A stretch of DNA of 64,000 nt from Planosporangium sp963837285 (GTDB lineage: Bacteria; Actinomycetota; Actinomycetes; Mycobacteriales; Micromonosporaceae). The notes below the pieces were generated by a model. That model saw only the letters and a list, made by a program, of their open reading frames with translations, ran no database searches and was not told the origin of the DNA. Where the stretch lies: positions 124,001-188,000 of the forward strand of contig CAWIMS010000004.1 of the NCBI GenBank assembly GCA_963837285.1. The letters run 5' to 3'. The position numbers were made by a program, and so were the translations under genes. Below, piece after piece: positions 11,758 through 19,984 of this stretch (its first letter is position 1; each line of letters starts with the position of its first letter).

Positions 11758-12861
11758 TTGTGGTCGGGCATGCGAGGCATCGCCCCGGTTCCGGGGTACG
11801 TGGTCATGCAACCCACCACCTTGTGCAATCTCGATTGCACCTATTGCTATCTGCCCCACCGTGCCGTTGACCGGCGGATGCCGGTCGAGGTGGCAGCGGC
11901 GGTTGCCGGGTCGGTCAATCCCTGGGCCGCCGCCGACGCCCGGTTCTCGGTCGTCTGGCACGGCGGTGAGCCGCTCGCGGCCGGCCGCGAGCATCTCGGC
12001 GCGCTCATGGCACCCTTCGCCGGCGTCGAGCATCACGTGCAAACCAATGCCACGCTGATCGACGACGCGTGGTGCGAGTTCTTCCGCGCGCACGACATGC
12101 GGGTCAGCGTCAGCGTCGACGGTCCGCCCGAGCTGAACTCGGCGCGGGTCAACCGCGGTGGCGCCCCGGCGTATGAACGGATCCGGCGCGGCATCGAGAC
12201 GCTACGCCGCCACGAGATCGGATTCTCCGCCCTATGTGTGGTTTCCGCGCCGACTCCCGGCCTGGCGACCCGGCTGTACGAGTACTTTATCGATCTTGAT
12301 TGTGACGTGCTCGGCGTCAACATCGAGGAACAGGAGGGCGTCAACGCCCGGTCCAACGATTTCGGCGGCCACGCGGTCCGGGAGTTCTGGGCCGAGTTGG
12401 TGGCGGCGTGGCGGGCCGACCCGCGCATCCACGTGCGGGAGGTCGAATGGACCCTGCGGTATGCCGGGTCGGTGCTCGACGGCTCCGCCGACGAGATCCT
12501 GCCGCGCGCGCTCGACCCGATCCCGACCATCGCGACCGACGGCCGGGTCTTCCTGCTCTCGCCCGAACTGGCCGGTTTCACCGATCCGCACTACGGCGAT
12601 TTCAGCAGCGGGAACGTGCTGACGACGCCGCTGTGCGAGATCCTGCGAACGGCGGCCGACTCGGCCACCTGGGTGCCGGAGTACCTGACCGGCGTCGAGG
12701 CGTGCCGGGCCACCTGCCCGTATTTCGGCTTCTGCGGCGGGGCGCACGCGGCGAACCGGTATTTCGAACACGGGCGATTCGACGGCACGCAAACCAACCA
12801 CTGTCACAACAGCAAGATCCAGCTACTGGAGGGAGTGCTCGACCATGCTCGAACTCACTGA
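11758..12861 (+). CDS. amcB: Radical SAM/SPASM peptide maturase, cyclophane-forming (AmcB type)
   Basis: The 367-residue protein is a radical SAM enzyme expected to cross-link aromatic side chains of the neighbouring precursor to backbone-near carbons, forming three-residue cyclophanes. The [4Fe-4S]-SAM motif C-x3-C-x2-C is at Cys23, Cys27 and Cys30, followed by G-G-E-P. The C-terminal C-x3-C-x5-C arrangement (C-R-A-T-C-P-Y-F-G-F-C-G-G) is a SPASM-type auxiliary cluster site. The TTG at 11758 is favoured because AAGGAGG lies five bases upstream; an ATG at 11770 is the alternative. Its last 17 bases overlap the precursor gene. Assignment to the AmcB family rests on the precursor motif and is established knowledge of that annotation family; the exact chemistry here is inference. 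Confidence 0.85.
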   Translation: MWSGMRGIAPVPGYVVMQPTTLCNLDCTYCYLPHRAVDRRMPVEVAAAVAGSVNPWAAADARFSVVWHGGEPLAAGREHLGALMAPFAGVEHHVQTNATLIDDAWCEFFRAHDMRVSVSVDGPPELNSARVNRGGAPAYERIRRGIETLRRHEIGFSALCVVSAPTPGLATRLYEYFIDLDCDVLGVNIEEQEGVNARSNDFGGHAVREFWAELVAAWRADPRIHVREVEWTLRYAGSVLDGSADEILPRALDPIPTIATDGRVFLLSPELAGFTDPHYGDFSSGNVLTTPLCEILRTAADSATWVPEYLTGVEACRATCPYFGFCGGAHAANRYFEHGRFDGTQTNHCHNSKIQLLEGVLDHARTH

Positions 12862-13036
12862 CCCGGTCACCGACCGGGTGCGGGCCGCAGCCGAGGGGCT
12901 CGAACGCTTGCTCGCGGAGGCCCGGGAGGCTCGGGCGACACGCGCCGAGAACTCCGACGGCGACAGCGCGGTGTGCGCCTGGAACCACTTCGAGAACATC
13001 CCGACGTTCTACAACTGGAACAACCGGCCGCGATGA
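12845..13036 (+). CDS. amcA: Multiple-cyclophane RiPP precursor peptide (AmcA type)
   Basis: This 63-residue peptide has a helical, Ala/Glu/Arg-rich leader (residues 1-38) and an aromatic core at the C-terminus. The core contains four candidate three-residue motifs starting with an aromatic: W46-N-H, F49-E-N, F55-Y-N and W58-N-N, ending R-P-R. Such aromatic-x-Asn triplets are the substrates of cyclophane-forming radical SAM enzymes. The ATG at 12845 lies inside the end of the maturase gene. Its stop overlaps the next start as ATGA. Its place between maturase and hydrolase, and its composition, make it the substrate of the upstream enzyme by inference. Confidence 0.85.
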   Translation: MLELTDPVTDRVRAAAEGLERLLAEAREARATRAENSDGDSAVCAWNHFENIPTFYNWNNRPR

Positions 13037-13827
13037 CCGACGAGGTGCCCGGGTTCGCGAAGACCACCTTCGGGTACGCCGGGAAGTCGCGCGACGTCTA
13101 CCGGGCGGGCTCCGGGCCGGCCGTGATCGTGATCCACGAGATGCCCGGCCTGCATCCGCTGGTCACCGAGTTCGGCCAGCGGCTGGTCGACGAGGGCTAC
13201 ACGGTGTTCATGCCGTCGCTGTTCGGTCGGCCGGGTGCGCCGTTCGCGAACGGACCGATGGCCCGGGCGCTGGGGGAGGTCTGCGTCTCGCGGGAGTTCT
13301 CGTTGCTGTCCTCCCGTACCCCGCGGGTGATCTCGTGGCTGCGGGCGCTGGCCCAGCAGGCGCACACCGAGTGCGGCGGCCCTGGCGTCGGGGCGATCGG
13401 CATGTGCTTCACCGGCGGGTTCGTCCTGGCGATGGCGGTCGAGCCGGCGGTGGTCGCGCCGGTGCTCAGCCAGCCCGGGCTCCCGGCGCCGGTGTCCGCG
13501 CAGCGGCGGGCCGCGATCCAGATCGACCCGGCGGACCTGGCGAAGGTCAAGCAGCGTGCCCACGACGACGGCCTCTGCGTGCTCGGCCTGCGCTTCACCG
13601 GTGACCGGGGCTCGCCGCCGGAACGCTTCGCCATGCTCCGCGAGGAACTCGGTGACGCGTTCGAGGGCATCGAGATCGACTCGTCGCCGGGCAACGCCGC
13701 CGGCATCAAGAAGTCGGCGCACTCGGTGCTGACCCTCGAACTCGTCGACCAGCCCGGGCACCCGACCCGGGACGCGTACGACCGGCTGCTGGTGTTCCTG
13801 GCGGCCCGGCTGCGCGTGAACAGCTGA
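13033..13827 (+). CDS. Dienelactone hydrolase family protein coupled to the RiPP precursor
   Basis: The 264-residue protein has the alpha/beta-hydrolase fold of the dienelactone hydrolase family. The strand-helix H-E-M-P-G-L-H-P is followed by the nucleophile elbow G-M-C-F-T-G-G with Cys in place of Ser, as usual in this family. A late Asp (T-G-D-R-G) and His (K-S-A-H-S-V-L) complete a Cys-Asp-His triad. The ATG at 13033 shares bases with the precursor stop (ATGA), so translation is coupled to the RiPP genes. That suggests a role in peptide maturation, release or self-protection, but it could be an ordinary hydrolase brought along by chance. Confidence 0.88.
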   Translation: MTDEVPGFAKTTFGYAGKSRDVYRAGSGPAVIVIHEMPGLHPLVTEFGQRLVDEGYTVFMPSLFGRPGAPFANGPMARALGEVCVSREFSLLSSRTPRVISWLRALAQQAHTECGGPGVGAIGMCFTGGFVLAMAVEPAVVAPVLSQPGLPAPVSAQRRAAIQIDPADLAKVKQRAHDDGLCVLGLRFTGDRGSPPERFAMLREELGDAFEGIEIDSSPGNAAGIKKSAHSVLTLELVDQPGHPTRDAYDRLLVFLAARLRVNS

Positions 13828-13829
13828 GC

Positions 13830-13859
13830 AGTGCCGCGTCTACGAGTGGACGCGGCACT
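13830..13859. terminator. Hairpin terminator after the RiPP operon
   Basis: Two perfect 11-base arms (AGTGCCGCGTC and its complement) enclose an 8-base loop, three bases after the hydrolase stop codon. The position fits termination of the operon and of the convergent DUF3073 gene. Confidence 0.85.
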
Positions 13860-13942
13860 CCTTGGCCGGCTCGGACAACACGCGGCACGCGGACCCTGTC
13901 CACGTGCCTGTTGGTGAGTCGAGCCAGCCGGTGATTCGAGAG

Positions 13943-14170
13943 TCAGCGACGACGACCCGGGGGCGACCCGCCCGCCGCGGGATCGTCGTCCTCGTCCTCT
14001 TCTTCGTCCTCGTCGACGTACTCGCCGTACTCGTCGACCAGGTCGTCAGAAGAATTCCGGCTGCTGCCAGCGAGTTCCCGCTGCAACGCGGCGAGGTCAG
14101 TGTTCGGGGAGTGGTACTTCAACTCCCGGGCCACCCTCGTCTGCTTGGCCTTAGCACGGCCGCGCCCCAT
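13943..14170 (-). CDS. DUF3073 family protein
   Basis: This small (75-residue) actinobacterial protein starts M-G-R-G-R-A-K-A-K-Q-T, followed by V-A-R-E-L-K-Y-H-S-P-N-T-D, the invariant DUF3073 block, then a long acidic stretch and a basic end. The acidic half is probably disordered. The function of the family is unknown; its near-universal presence in actinobacteria suggests a housekeeping role. The ATG at 14170 is chosen because conservation begins there; an upstream GTG would add six residues. Confidence 0.9.
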   Translation of the reverse strand: MGRGRAKAKQTRVARELKYHSPNTDLAALQRELAGSSRNSSDDLVDEYGEYVDEDEEEDEDDDPAAGGSPPGRRR

Positions 14171-14188
14171 GGCTCGACCCCCTCGCAC

Positions 14189-14631
14189 GAAATTACGGGG
14201 CAGCCGTCACCGGCGAGCCCCACACGTCAGGCATCTCTCGTGGCTCTTACGGTACATGTCGTCGCCACCTTTCGGCATCTCGCCCTCCCCGGACGTTCCG
14301 GTGGCGTTGCGCACCTGTCCGGATTACTCCGTAAGTACCGCCCAGGCTGCCCGGTCGTCACTGTAATATCGGCGCTCGCTCCGCTCGCGCGGCTTCGCGC
14401 CTCAAATCCGGCCTGTAGCCGACCCTCCGCTCGGGCGCTCTGCCATTGGCGCTCGCTTCGCTGGCGCGCCCTCGACTCCGGGGCGGCTGCGGCCGGCGGC
14501 GCGAAGCGCGTGGGGGCGCCCGAGATCGTCACAACTTCCCGGGAACAGTGGCCTCAGCCCGTGGGTTTGGCCACTACTTCGGGGAAGTTGTGACGATCTC
14601 GGGCTTCCGGGAGTTGTGACGATCTTGCCGA
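14189..14631. other. Non-coding region with stacked inverted repeats
   Basis: No gene is seen. From about 14370 to 14480 two related blocks rich in GGCGCTCGCT-type sequence alternate with partly complementary GCGCG runs, so the transcript would fold heavily. The last third is taken up by the long palindromic element listed separately. The region lies between the DUF3073 promoter and the 3' end of vdh. Confidence 0.6.
14518..14604. repeat. Long palindromic element, copy 1 of a dispersed family
   Basis: Arms of 23 bases (14518-14540 and 14582-14604) are perfect inverted copies. The loop itself contains a second inverted pair, AGTGGCC and GGCCACT. A third half-copy of the arm follows at 14605-14630, ending at the vdh stop codon. 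Related elements containing ACAACTTCC with a GTGG[CT]CTC interior lie at 22311-22390 and 28136-28212. It may act as a terminator for vdh and as a REP-like repeat. Confidence 0.8.
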
Positions 14632-15723
14632 TCAGCGTTCGTGGCGCAGGCGGATGGTGCGGAGCCGGCCGATGTCGGCCATCCGGCGCTCGGCCATCCG
14701 GTCCGCCGCCACCGCCGGTGGAACGCCTTCGGCCTGGGCGAGCTCCAGGATCTTCCGGGTGGTGTCATAGATCTTGCTGGCGCGCAGCTTGGCCCGCTCG
14801 AAGTTGAAACCCTCGATCTCATCGGCCACCTGGATCACGCCGCCCGAGTTGACCACGTAATCCGGGGCGTACAGGATGCCGCGCTCGTCGATCAACTTCT
14901 CGATGCCGGGGTGCGCGAGCTGGTTGTTGGCCGCACCCGCGACGATGGTGGCCCGGAGCACCGGCACGGTGTCGTCGTCGAGCGCCCCACCGAGGGCACA
15001 CGGGGCGTACACGTCGATGTCGGAGGTGATCAGCTCGGTCACGTCGCCGACGAGATCCACCTGCGGGTATGCCTGCCTGGCCCACTCGAAGGCGCGCTCG
15101 GACACGTCGGTGGCGACGACCGTGGCACCGTCGTCGAGCAGGTGCCTCGTCAGGTGCTTGCCGACCTTGCCCAGCCCGGCGATGCCGATCCGGCGACCGG
15201 CCAGGGAGGGCGTGCCCCAGCGGTGCTCGGCGGCCGCGCGCATGCCCTGGAACACGCCGTACGCGGTGAGCACTGACGAGTCGCCCGCACCCCCGTGCGC
15301 CTCGGAGCGACCGGTGACGAACCGGGTCTCGCGCGCCACCACGTCCATGTCCTGCACGTACGTGCCGACGTCGCAGGCGGTGTAGTAGCGCCCGTTCAGC
15401 GACTCGATGAAGCGCCCGTACGCGCGCAGCAGCGGCTCCGACTTGTCCCGATCCGGGTCGCCCCAGATGACGGCCTTACCGCCACCGAGGTCGAGACCGG
15501 CGAGCGCGTTCTTGTACGCCATCGCGCGGGACAGCTCGAGCACGTCGTGGACGGCGTCCTCCTCGCTGGCGTACGGGTAGAACCTGGTGCCACCGAGCGC
15601 CGGCCCGATGGCGGTCGAGTAGATCGCGATGATCGCCCGCAGCCCACTCTGTTTGTCCTGGCAGAACACGACCTGTTCGTGGCCGGTCGGCTCGTGGCCG
15701 TCGGCGATGGTGAACACACCCAT
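14632..15723 (-). CDS. vdh: Valine/leucine dehydrogenase (Glu/Leu/Phe/Val dehydrogenase family)
   Basis: The 363-residue NAD-dependent enzyme deaminates branched-chain amino acids to 2-oxo acids, feeding acyl-CoA precursors. The Gly-rich substrate site G-G-x-R near residue 40, the catalytic Lys in Y-K-N-A-L-A-G-L-D-L-G-G-G-K and the Rossmann motif G-I-A-G-L-G-K-V-G are present. Length and start match Streptomyces valine dehydrogenase. The ATG at 15723 has AGGAG five bases upstream. The order vdh - divergent conserved gene - bldC matches Streptomyces, supporting the name. Confidence 0.92.
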   Translation of the reverse strand: MGVFTIADGHEPTGHEQVVFCQDKQSGLRAIIAIYSTAIGPALGGTRFYPYASEEDAVHDVLELSRAMAYKNALAGLDLGGGKAVIWGDPDRDKSEPLLRAYGRFIESLNGRYYTACDVGTYVQDMDVVARETRFVTGRSEAHGGAGDSSVLTAYGVFQGMRAAAEHRWGTPSLAGRRIGIAGLGKVGKHLTRHLLDDGATVVATDVSERAFEWARQAYPQVDLVGDVTELITSDIDVYAPCALGGALDDDTVPVLRATIVAGAANNQLAHPGIEKLIDERGILYAPDYVVNSGGVIQVADEIEGFNFERAKLRASKIYDTTRKILELAQAEGVPPAVAADRMAERRMADIGRLRTIRLRHER

Positions 15724-15922
15724 GGAAACTCCTGCTCCACGTCCTTGTGGCGGCCGGTCGTTGTGGGACCGGACCCGGTGGCCGGCGGGGTGGTGCCGGA
15801 CCCGCAGTCGAGCCTAATCCGCCTGTTCGATATGCGCCGTCCCGATGGCCCGGCGGTACCCGAGTGGCGGTCCTTGGCCTGGGGAAGTGCAGCCGCCCGC
15901 CGAAACGTGGCACGATCGCGGC

Positions 15923-16762
15923 GTGCGTTCACTGTTCGCGTCCTACCTTCGGGTGTACGAGCCGTTGACCGCCTTCGACCGCGAGCACCAGGTTTTCTGG
16001 CGCCGCTACGTGCGGGAGGGGCGCGCGATCGCACCCGCCGAGGGTCCGGGGCGCCAGCGCACAGCCGTACTGGAGGCGCTCGGCGCCAGTTGGACCAGGC
16101 TGCCGGAGCTGCCGGAGGAGGCCTACGTCCTGGAAGCCGACGAGACGCTGCTCATCTGCCCGTGGAACCTGCGGATCCGGGTCGCCGAGGCGGCCCTGAC
16201 CGCGCGCGACGGGGTGCCCAGCGTGCTCGCCGACGCGTTCGTACCTCCGCTGTTCGCCGGCCTGGCCAAGAGTGTCCTCGACGACTGGCGCAGCGGGTCG
16301 CGGGTGCTGGAGCGCGGCCTGCCCCGGGTGCACGAGCAGGTGGCCACCTGGGGTGTGCCGCTGCGCTGGTTCGTCTTCGTCGACCTGTCCGAGCGGGAGT
16401 TGACGCTGCGCCCGGAGCGGCGGGTGTTGCGATACCGCACCGAGATCGCCAAGGCGCGCCGCCGGGCGCACCGGGCCCATTCGGTACTGCGCCGGTCGCT
16501 CGGGGACGCCCCGATCACCGCGGCCGTGGAGGAGACCGCCCGCTGGCTGGAGGAGTTCCACCCGCGCTCGGTGGTTGAGTTGGATTACGGCGGACTTGTC
16601 AATCTGCTATCCGACGAAGCGTTGACCGAGGACGACTCGCCCGGGCTGGTGGCGGCCGGGCTGGCGGCCGTCGGCCGAGGTGAGGCAGACGCCGCGACCT
16701 CGGCATATGAGCGGCTGGTCGATCGATGGCGCGCCGTACAACTACTCGAAAGGTGCAACTAG
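15923..16762 (+). CDS. Conserved actinobacterial hypothetical protein between vdh and bldC
   Basis: The 279-residue soluble protein begins V/M-R-S-L-F-A-S-Y-L-R-V-Y-E-P-L-T-A-F. It has no signal peptide and no catalytic motif that can be recognised. It has an internal C-P-W-N-L-R-I-R-V-A-E-A block and an acidic, Ala-rich C-terminus. A protein of this kind occupies the same position between vdh and bldC in other actinomycetes, so it is genuine and conserved. It is divergent from vdh. The GTG at 15923 gives the conserved N-terminus. Confidence 0.8.
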   Translation: MRSLFASYLRVYEPLTAFDREHQVFWRRYVREGRAIAPAEGPGRQRTAVLEALGASWTRLPELPEEAYVLEADETLLICPWNLRIRVAEAALTARDGVPSVLADAFVPPLFAGLAKSVLDDWRSGSRVLERGLPRVHEQVATWGVPLRWFVFVDLSERELTLRPERRVLRYRTEIAKARRRAHRAHSVLRRSLGDAPITAAVEETARWLEEFHPRSVVELDYGGLVNLLSDEALTEDDSPGLVAAGLAAVGRGEADAATSAYERLVDRWRAVQLLERCN

Positions 16763-17079
16763 GTTACGTAGGGTGCCCGCTTTGCGTACACTCCGGCGCC
16801 GCCCGTTTTGGACGTCAAAAGCGTTCCTTGGGAGATTTTTCGCCCGGCTCCGAGCGAGCGCTTTTCGTGTTTTTGGGCTAACCTGGGGTAGCTGGTTGCC
16901 CGATTTATGGCTCTGGGTCCGATCAAAAGCGGAAAAATTCGCCGATCCATCATCTATCCATACAGGGACCTTCAACCGTTCGGCCCATGTCGGACATCGG
17001 GGACTAGCCGGACCATGAGAAGGCGTCGGCCGGCGGGGACCCCGGCCGTCGTCGTTGGGTACCTGTGGAGGAGTGACCG
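16763..17079 (+). promoter_or_regulatory. Long, AT-richer leader upstream of bldC
   Basis: This gap of 317 bases is noticeably richer in A/T than its surroundings, with T-runs near 16835-16880 and A-rich CAAAAGCGGAAAAATTC near 16925. No gene is supported. bldC in Streptomyces is known to be developmentally regulated, and this block probably holds its promoter and a long untranslated leader. No specific binding site could be assigned. Confidence 0.45.
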
Positions 17080-17289
17080 ATGGCATCGCGTACGCACGAA
17101 CCCGAGCCGCTTCTGACGCCGGCTGAGGTTGCGTCGATGTTCCGTGTCGACCCGAAGACCGTGACCCGGTGGGCGAAGGCGGGCAAACTGAGCGCAATCC
17201 GCACTCTGGGTGGCCACCGGCGTTACCGCGAGTCGGAGGTACGTGCCTTGCTGCAAGGGCAGATTCCCTCGCAGCGGGTCGGCGACTGA
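17080..17289 (+). CDS. bldC: Developmental regulator BldC
   Basis: BldC is a small MerR-like DNA-binding protein that delays or times development in Streptomyces by binding cooperatively to repeated sites. The 69-residue product has the helix-turn-helix L-T-P-A-E-V-A-S-M-F-R-V-D-P-K-T-V-T-R-W and the wing G-G-H-R-R-Y-R-E. It lacks the dimerisation helix of full MerR proteins. The ATG at 17080 follows GGAGGAG at good spacing. It is monocistronic and closed by a strong terminator. Confidence 0.95.
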   Translation: MASRTHEPEPLLTPAEVASMFRVDPKTVTRWAKAGKLSAIRTLGGHRRYRESEVRALLQGQIPSQRVGD

Positions 17290-17311
17290 CGAACATCGAG
17301 CAACACCCTGC

Positions 17312-17369
17312 ATGATCGGGGTGGCGAGATGGCTGTCGATACGGACAGCCGTTTCGCCACCCCGATCAT
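17312..17369. terminator. Strong two-tier hairpin after bldC
   Basis: The outer arms ATGATCGGGGTGGCGA and TCGCCACCCCGATCAT are perfectly complementary. An inner pair (GGCTGTC and GACAGCC) extends the stem, and a T-rich stretch follows. It lies 22 bases after the bldC stop codon. Confidence 0.9.
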
Positions 17370-17433
17370 CTTGCTGTTATGGCCTGACGGGCTACGCTAG
17401 GGCGATTTTTCTCGCTGCCTACCGGAGCCCCTC

Positions 17434-18123
17434 GTGAAGCTTTCGATCTTGATGCCGGTCTTCAATGAAGAGGCCCGGGTAGCGGCTGCCGTCAAGCAGG
17501 TGCTGGCCGTCGACTACCCGTGCGAAATCGAGCTCGTCGTGGTCGACGACGGTAGCCGGGACGGCACCGCCGAGATCCTCGCCGGCATCGACGACGCGCG
17601 GGTCCGGGTGATCGCCCACCAGCGCAACCGGGGCAAGGGCGCGGCCATCATGACCGCGGTCGACGGCGCGACCGGTGACTACATGGTCATCTGTGACGCC
17701 GACCTGGAGTACGACCCGCAGGACATTCTCCGCCTGCTCGAGCCGGTGCTCGACGGCCGGGCGACGGTGGTCTACGGCAACCGCAGTTTCGGCAGCCACA
17801 GTTCCTTCTCGTTCTGGTACGTGATGGGCAACAAGGCCGTGACCACGGCGGCCAACGTGCTCTTCAACTGTTACCTTGGCGACCTGGAGACCTGCTTCAA
17901 ATTGATGCCGGTCGACCTGTATCGTTCGCTGAACGTTCGCTCGCGCGGGTTCGGCATGGAGGCAGAGGTGACCGGGAAGCTGCTGCGCCGGCAGGTGCGG
18001 CCCTACGAGGTCCCGATCAGCTACCGTGCCCGCAGCCGCGAAGAGGGTAAGAAGATCACCTGGCGGGACGGCGTCGAGGCGCTCTACATCCTGGGCCGGG
18101 AACGGGTCAGAAAGCCGCGGTGA
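17434..18123 (+). CDS. Family 2 glycosyltransferase (polyprenyl/dolichol-phosphate sugar synthase type)
   Basis: The 229-residue protein is a GT-A fold glycosyltransferase. It starts M-K-L-S-I-L-M-P-V-F-N-E-E, then has V-V-V-D-D-G-S-R-D-G-T and the metal-binding D-A-D (C-D-A-D-L-E-Y-D). This layout resembles dolichol-phosphate mannose synthases, which load sugars onto lipid carriers at the membrane. No membrane helices are seen. The GTG at 17434 fits the family N-terminus. The next gene starts four bases after its stop, so the two probably form an operon. Confidence 0.85.
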   Translation: MKLSILMPVFNEEARVAAAVKQVLAVDYPCEIELVVVDDGSRDGTAEILAGIDDARVRVIAHQRNRGKGAAIMTAVDGATGDYMVICDADLEYDPQDILRLLEPVLDGRATVVYGNRSFGSHSSFSFWYVMGNKAVTTAANVLFNCYLGDLETCFKLMPVDLYRSLNVRSRGFGMEAEVTGKLLRRQVRPYEVPISYRARSREEGKKITWRDGVEALYILGRERVRKPR

Positions 18124-18126
18124 CGG

Positions 18127-19098
18127 ATGCGGCGTAACCCACTGATGATCACCGCCGGAGTACTCGTGCTCACGGTCTCCGCGGTGATCGCGGTGAAGTA
18201 CCTCAACACGTACGAGTCGTCTGCCTCGGCGGGTGGACAGCCGGTCGCGGTGTCACCGTCCGGCGACACCCCTGACGACGGCGGCGACGATACCGACGGG
18301 GAGCAGTCGGGTCAGGCGGTGCCCGGCGCCGACGACCCGGGCCAGCAGGAGCGGTTCCAGGCCGCGGCCGACCTGGTCCAGAAGGCCAAGGGGCATCTCG
18401 GCGTCATCGTCCATGACCGGAAGAACGATGCCGACTGGCGGGCCGGCGAGGTCGACCACGCCACCTGGACCGCATCGACGATCAAGCTGGCAATCGCGGA
18501 AAACCTGCTGGAACGCTCCCGCAACGGTGAGATCAAGCTCGACACGACGGCCCGCAAGAACATCGCCGACATGCTCGACACGTCGTCCGACCTCGCTGCC
18601 GACGCGCTGTGGGACAGGTTCGGCAAGGACGCGTTCGTGCCGTGGTTCCAGCAGCAGTACGGCATGGCGAATCTCCAGTTCCAGCCCGGTGCCGCGCACC
18701 GGTGGAACCAGTTGAAGGGCACCGCCGACGACCTGATCCACCTCATGACGTACGTGCTCGACCGCGCCGACCCGGCCGACCGCGACTACCTGATGGCGGC
18801 CATGCGCCGGGCCGGCACGCTCCAGCACTGGGGAGTGTGGGCGGCCGGCCCCGACAAGCAGCCCGGGGTCAAGAACGGCTGGTCGCTGGAGACCGACGAC
18901 AAGGTCAAGCACTGGATCACGCACAGCGTCGGCTTCGCCGGGCCGGACGCTCAGTACGCGATCGTGATCATGTTCGACCAGCCGGCCGGCGGGACCGTGG
19001 ACGCCGGGGTGCACACCGTCAGCGACGTCATCGCGACCGTGTTCGGCACCAAGGTGCCCGCCGACGTCACCGTGCCGCCGGCGAGTACTGGCGGGTGA
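18127..19098 (+). CDS. Membrane-anchored class A beta-lactamase-fold protein
   Basis: The 323-residue protein has one N-terminal membrane helix (about residues 7-25), an acidic linker and a periplasmic-side penicillin-binding/beta-lactamase domain. The S-x-x-K motif is S117-T-I-K120. A following S-S-D takes the place of S-D-N, and K-N-G stands where K-T-G is usual. The deviations suggest a transpeptidase-like or inactive homologue rather than a classical resistance enzyme. Its end overlaps the convergent transketolase gene by 32 bases. Confidence 0.75.
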   Translation: MRRNPLMITAGVLVLTVSAVIAVKYLNTYESSASAGGQPVAVSPSGDTPDDGGDDTDGEQSGQAVPGADDPGQQERFQAAADLVQKAKGHLGVIVHDRKNDADWRAGEVDHATWTASTIKLAIAENLLERSRNGEIKLDTTARKNIADMLDTSSDLAADALWDRFGKDAFVPWFQQQYGMANLQFQPGAAHRWNQLKGTADDLIHLMTYVLDRADPADRDYLMAAMRRAGTLQHWGVWAAGPDKQPGVKNGWSLETDDKVKHWITHSVGFAGPDAQYAIVIMFDQPAGGTVDAGVHTVSDVIATVFGTKVPADVTVPPASTGG

Positions 19099-19975
19099 AG
19101 TCCGTGATCCGGCCGCGCAGCGCCGCCGGGTCGAGGCCGTGCCACCGCTCATGATCTGCGGGAGACCCGTAGCGCCGTAGGTCGGTGCGGGTGACACCGA
19201 GGTTCAGCAGCCGATGGGGTACATCCGACAGCGCGTCCGCCACCACCCGCGCCGAGGTGCCGGCAAGGTACGGCTCGACCAGGACGACTTCGCTCGCGCC
19301 GAGCTGGTCCCAGGCAAGTTCGCGCAGGCCAGCGGCGTCGAACGGGCGCGGGGTGTGGGTGTACGCGACGGTCAGGTCGAGCCCCGTGGTGGCCTCCAGA
19401 ACCGGGTCGAGCATCGGGCCGACGGCGATCACGATAGCGCCCGTACCGCGCCGGACCACGTGCAGGCGGTCACCCGGGTACGGCGCGGAGTTGGCCCGCA
19501 CCGACAGCCGCAGGTACACCGGATCGTCGTGGCTCGCCGTCGCCCGCAGCAGGGCCGGCACCTCGTCGGCGTGACCGGGTACGTGCACGGTCCAGTTGCC
19601 GTCGAGCGTGTCGATCAGCGCCACGTCCTCGGGTGACATGTGGGTCCGCCCGTAGTTCGACCCGTCGTACGAAGCGCCGACGCTGACCAGGACCGCCCCG
19701 ACGCCCTGGTGGTCGAGGTCCAGCTTGATCTGCTCGTACGCCCGGTCGATCACGAACGGCGCGTACGAGTGCGCGTACGGACGGAGACCGGTCAGCGCCA
19801 GCCCACCGGCGGCGCTCAGCATCAGCTGCTCGCGGATCCCGACGTTGATGGCGCGGTCCGGATGTGCCGTCAGCGCCGGTCTGAACAGGTCCGACGAGAT
19901 GTCGGCCAGGACCAGCGCGGTACGCGGGTCGGCGTCGAGCAACTCCGTCATGGTCCGGACAAACGTGTCACGCAT
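19067..19975 (-). CDS. Transketolase-like protein, C-terminal (pyrimidine-binding) subunit
   Basis: The 302-residue protein corresponds to the second half of transketolases. It contains I-N-V-G-I-R-E-Q with the catalytic Glu that activates thiamine diphosphate, the A-Y-A-P-F aromatic pocket segment and a C-terminal domain. It works with the N-terminal subunit encoded immediately upstream (nine-base gap). Split transketolases occur in sugar modification and pentose metabolism; the substrate here is not known. Its 3' end overlaps the convergent gene. Confidence 0.88.
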   Translation of the reverse strand: MRDTFVRTMTELLDADPRTALVLADISSDLFRPALTAHPDRAINVGIREQLMLSAAGGLALTGLRPYAHSYAPFVIDRAYEQIKLDLDHQGVGAVLVSVGASYDGSNYGRTHMSPEDVALIDTLDGNWTVHVPGHADEVPALLRATASHDDPVYLRLSVRANSAPYPGDRLHVVRRGTGAIVIAVGPMLDPVLEATTGLDLTVAYTHTPRPFDAAGLRELAWDQLGASEVVLVEPYLAGTSARVVADALSDVPHRLLNLGVTRTDLRRYGSPADHERWHGLDPAALRGRITDFTRQYSPAAR

Positions 19976-19984
19976 CGGTACTCC

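Noticed and set aside
13862..14593. Forward 243-codon frame opposite DUF3073
   Set aside because: It covers the reverse of DUF3073 and the palindromic region, and no family is visible.
18127..19098. Functional beta-lactamase resistance gene
   Set aside because: S-D-N and K-T-G motifs deviate (S-S-D, K-N-G) and the protein is membrane-anchored, so a resistance call is not supported.
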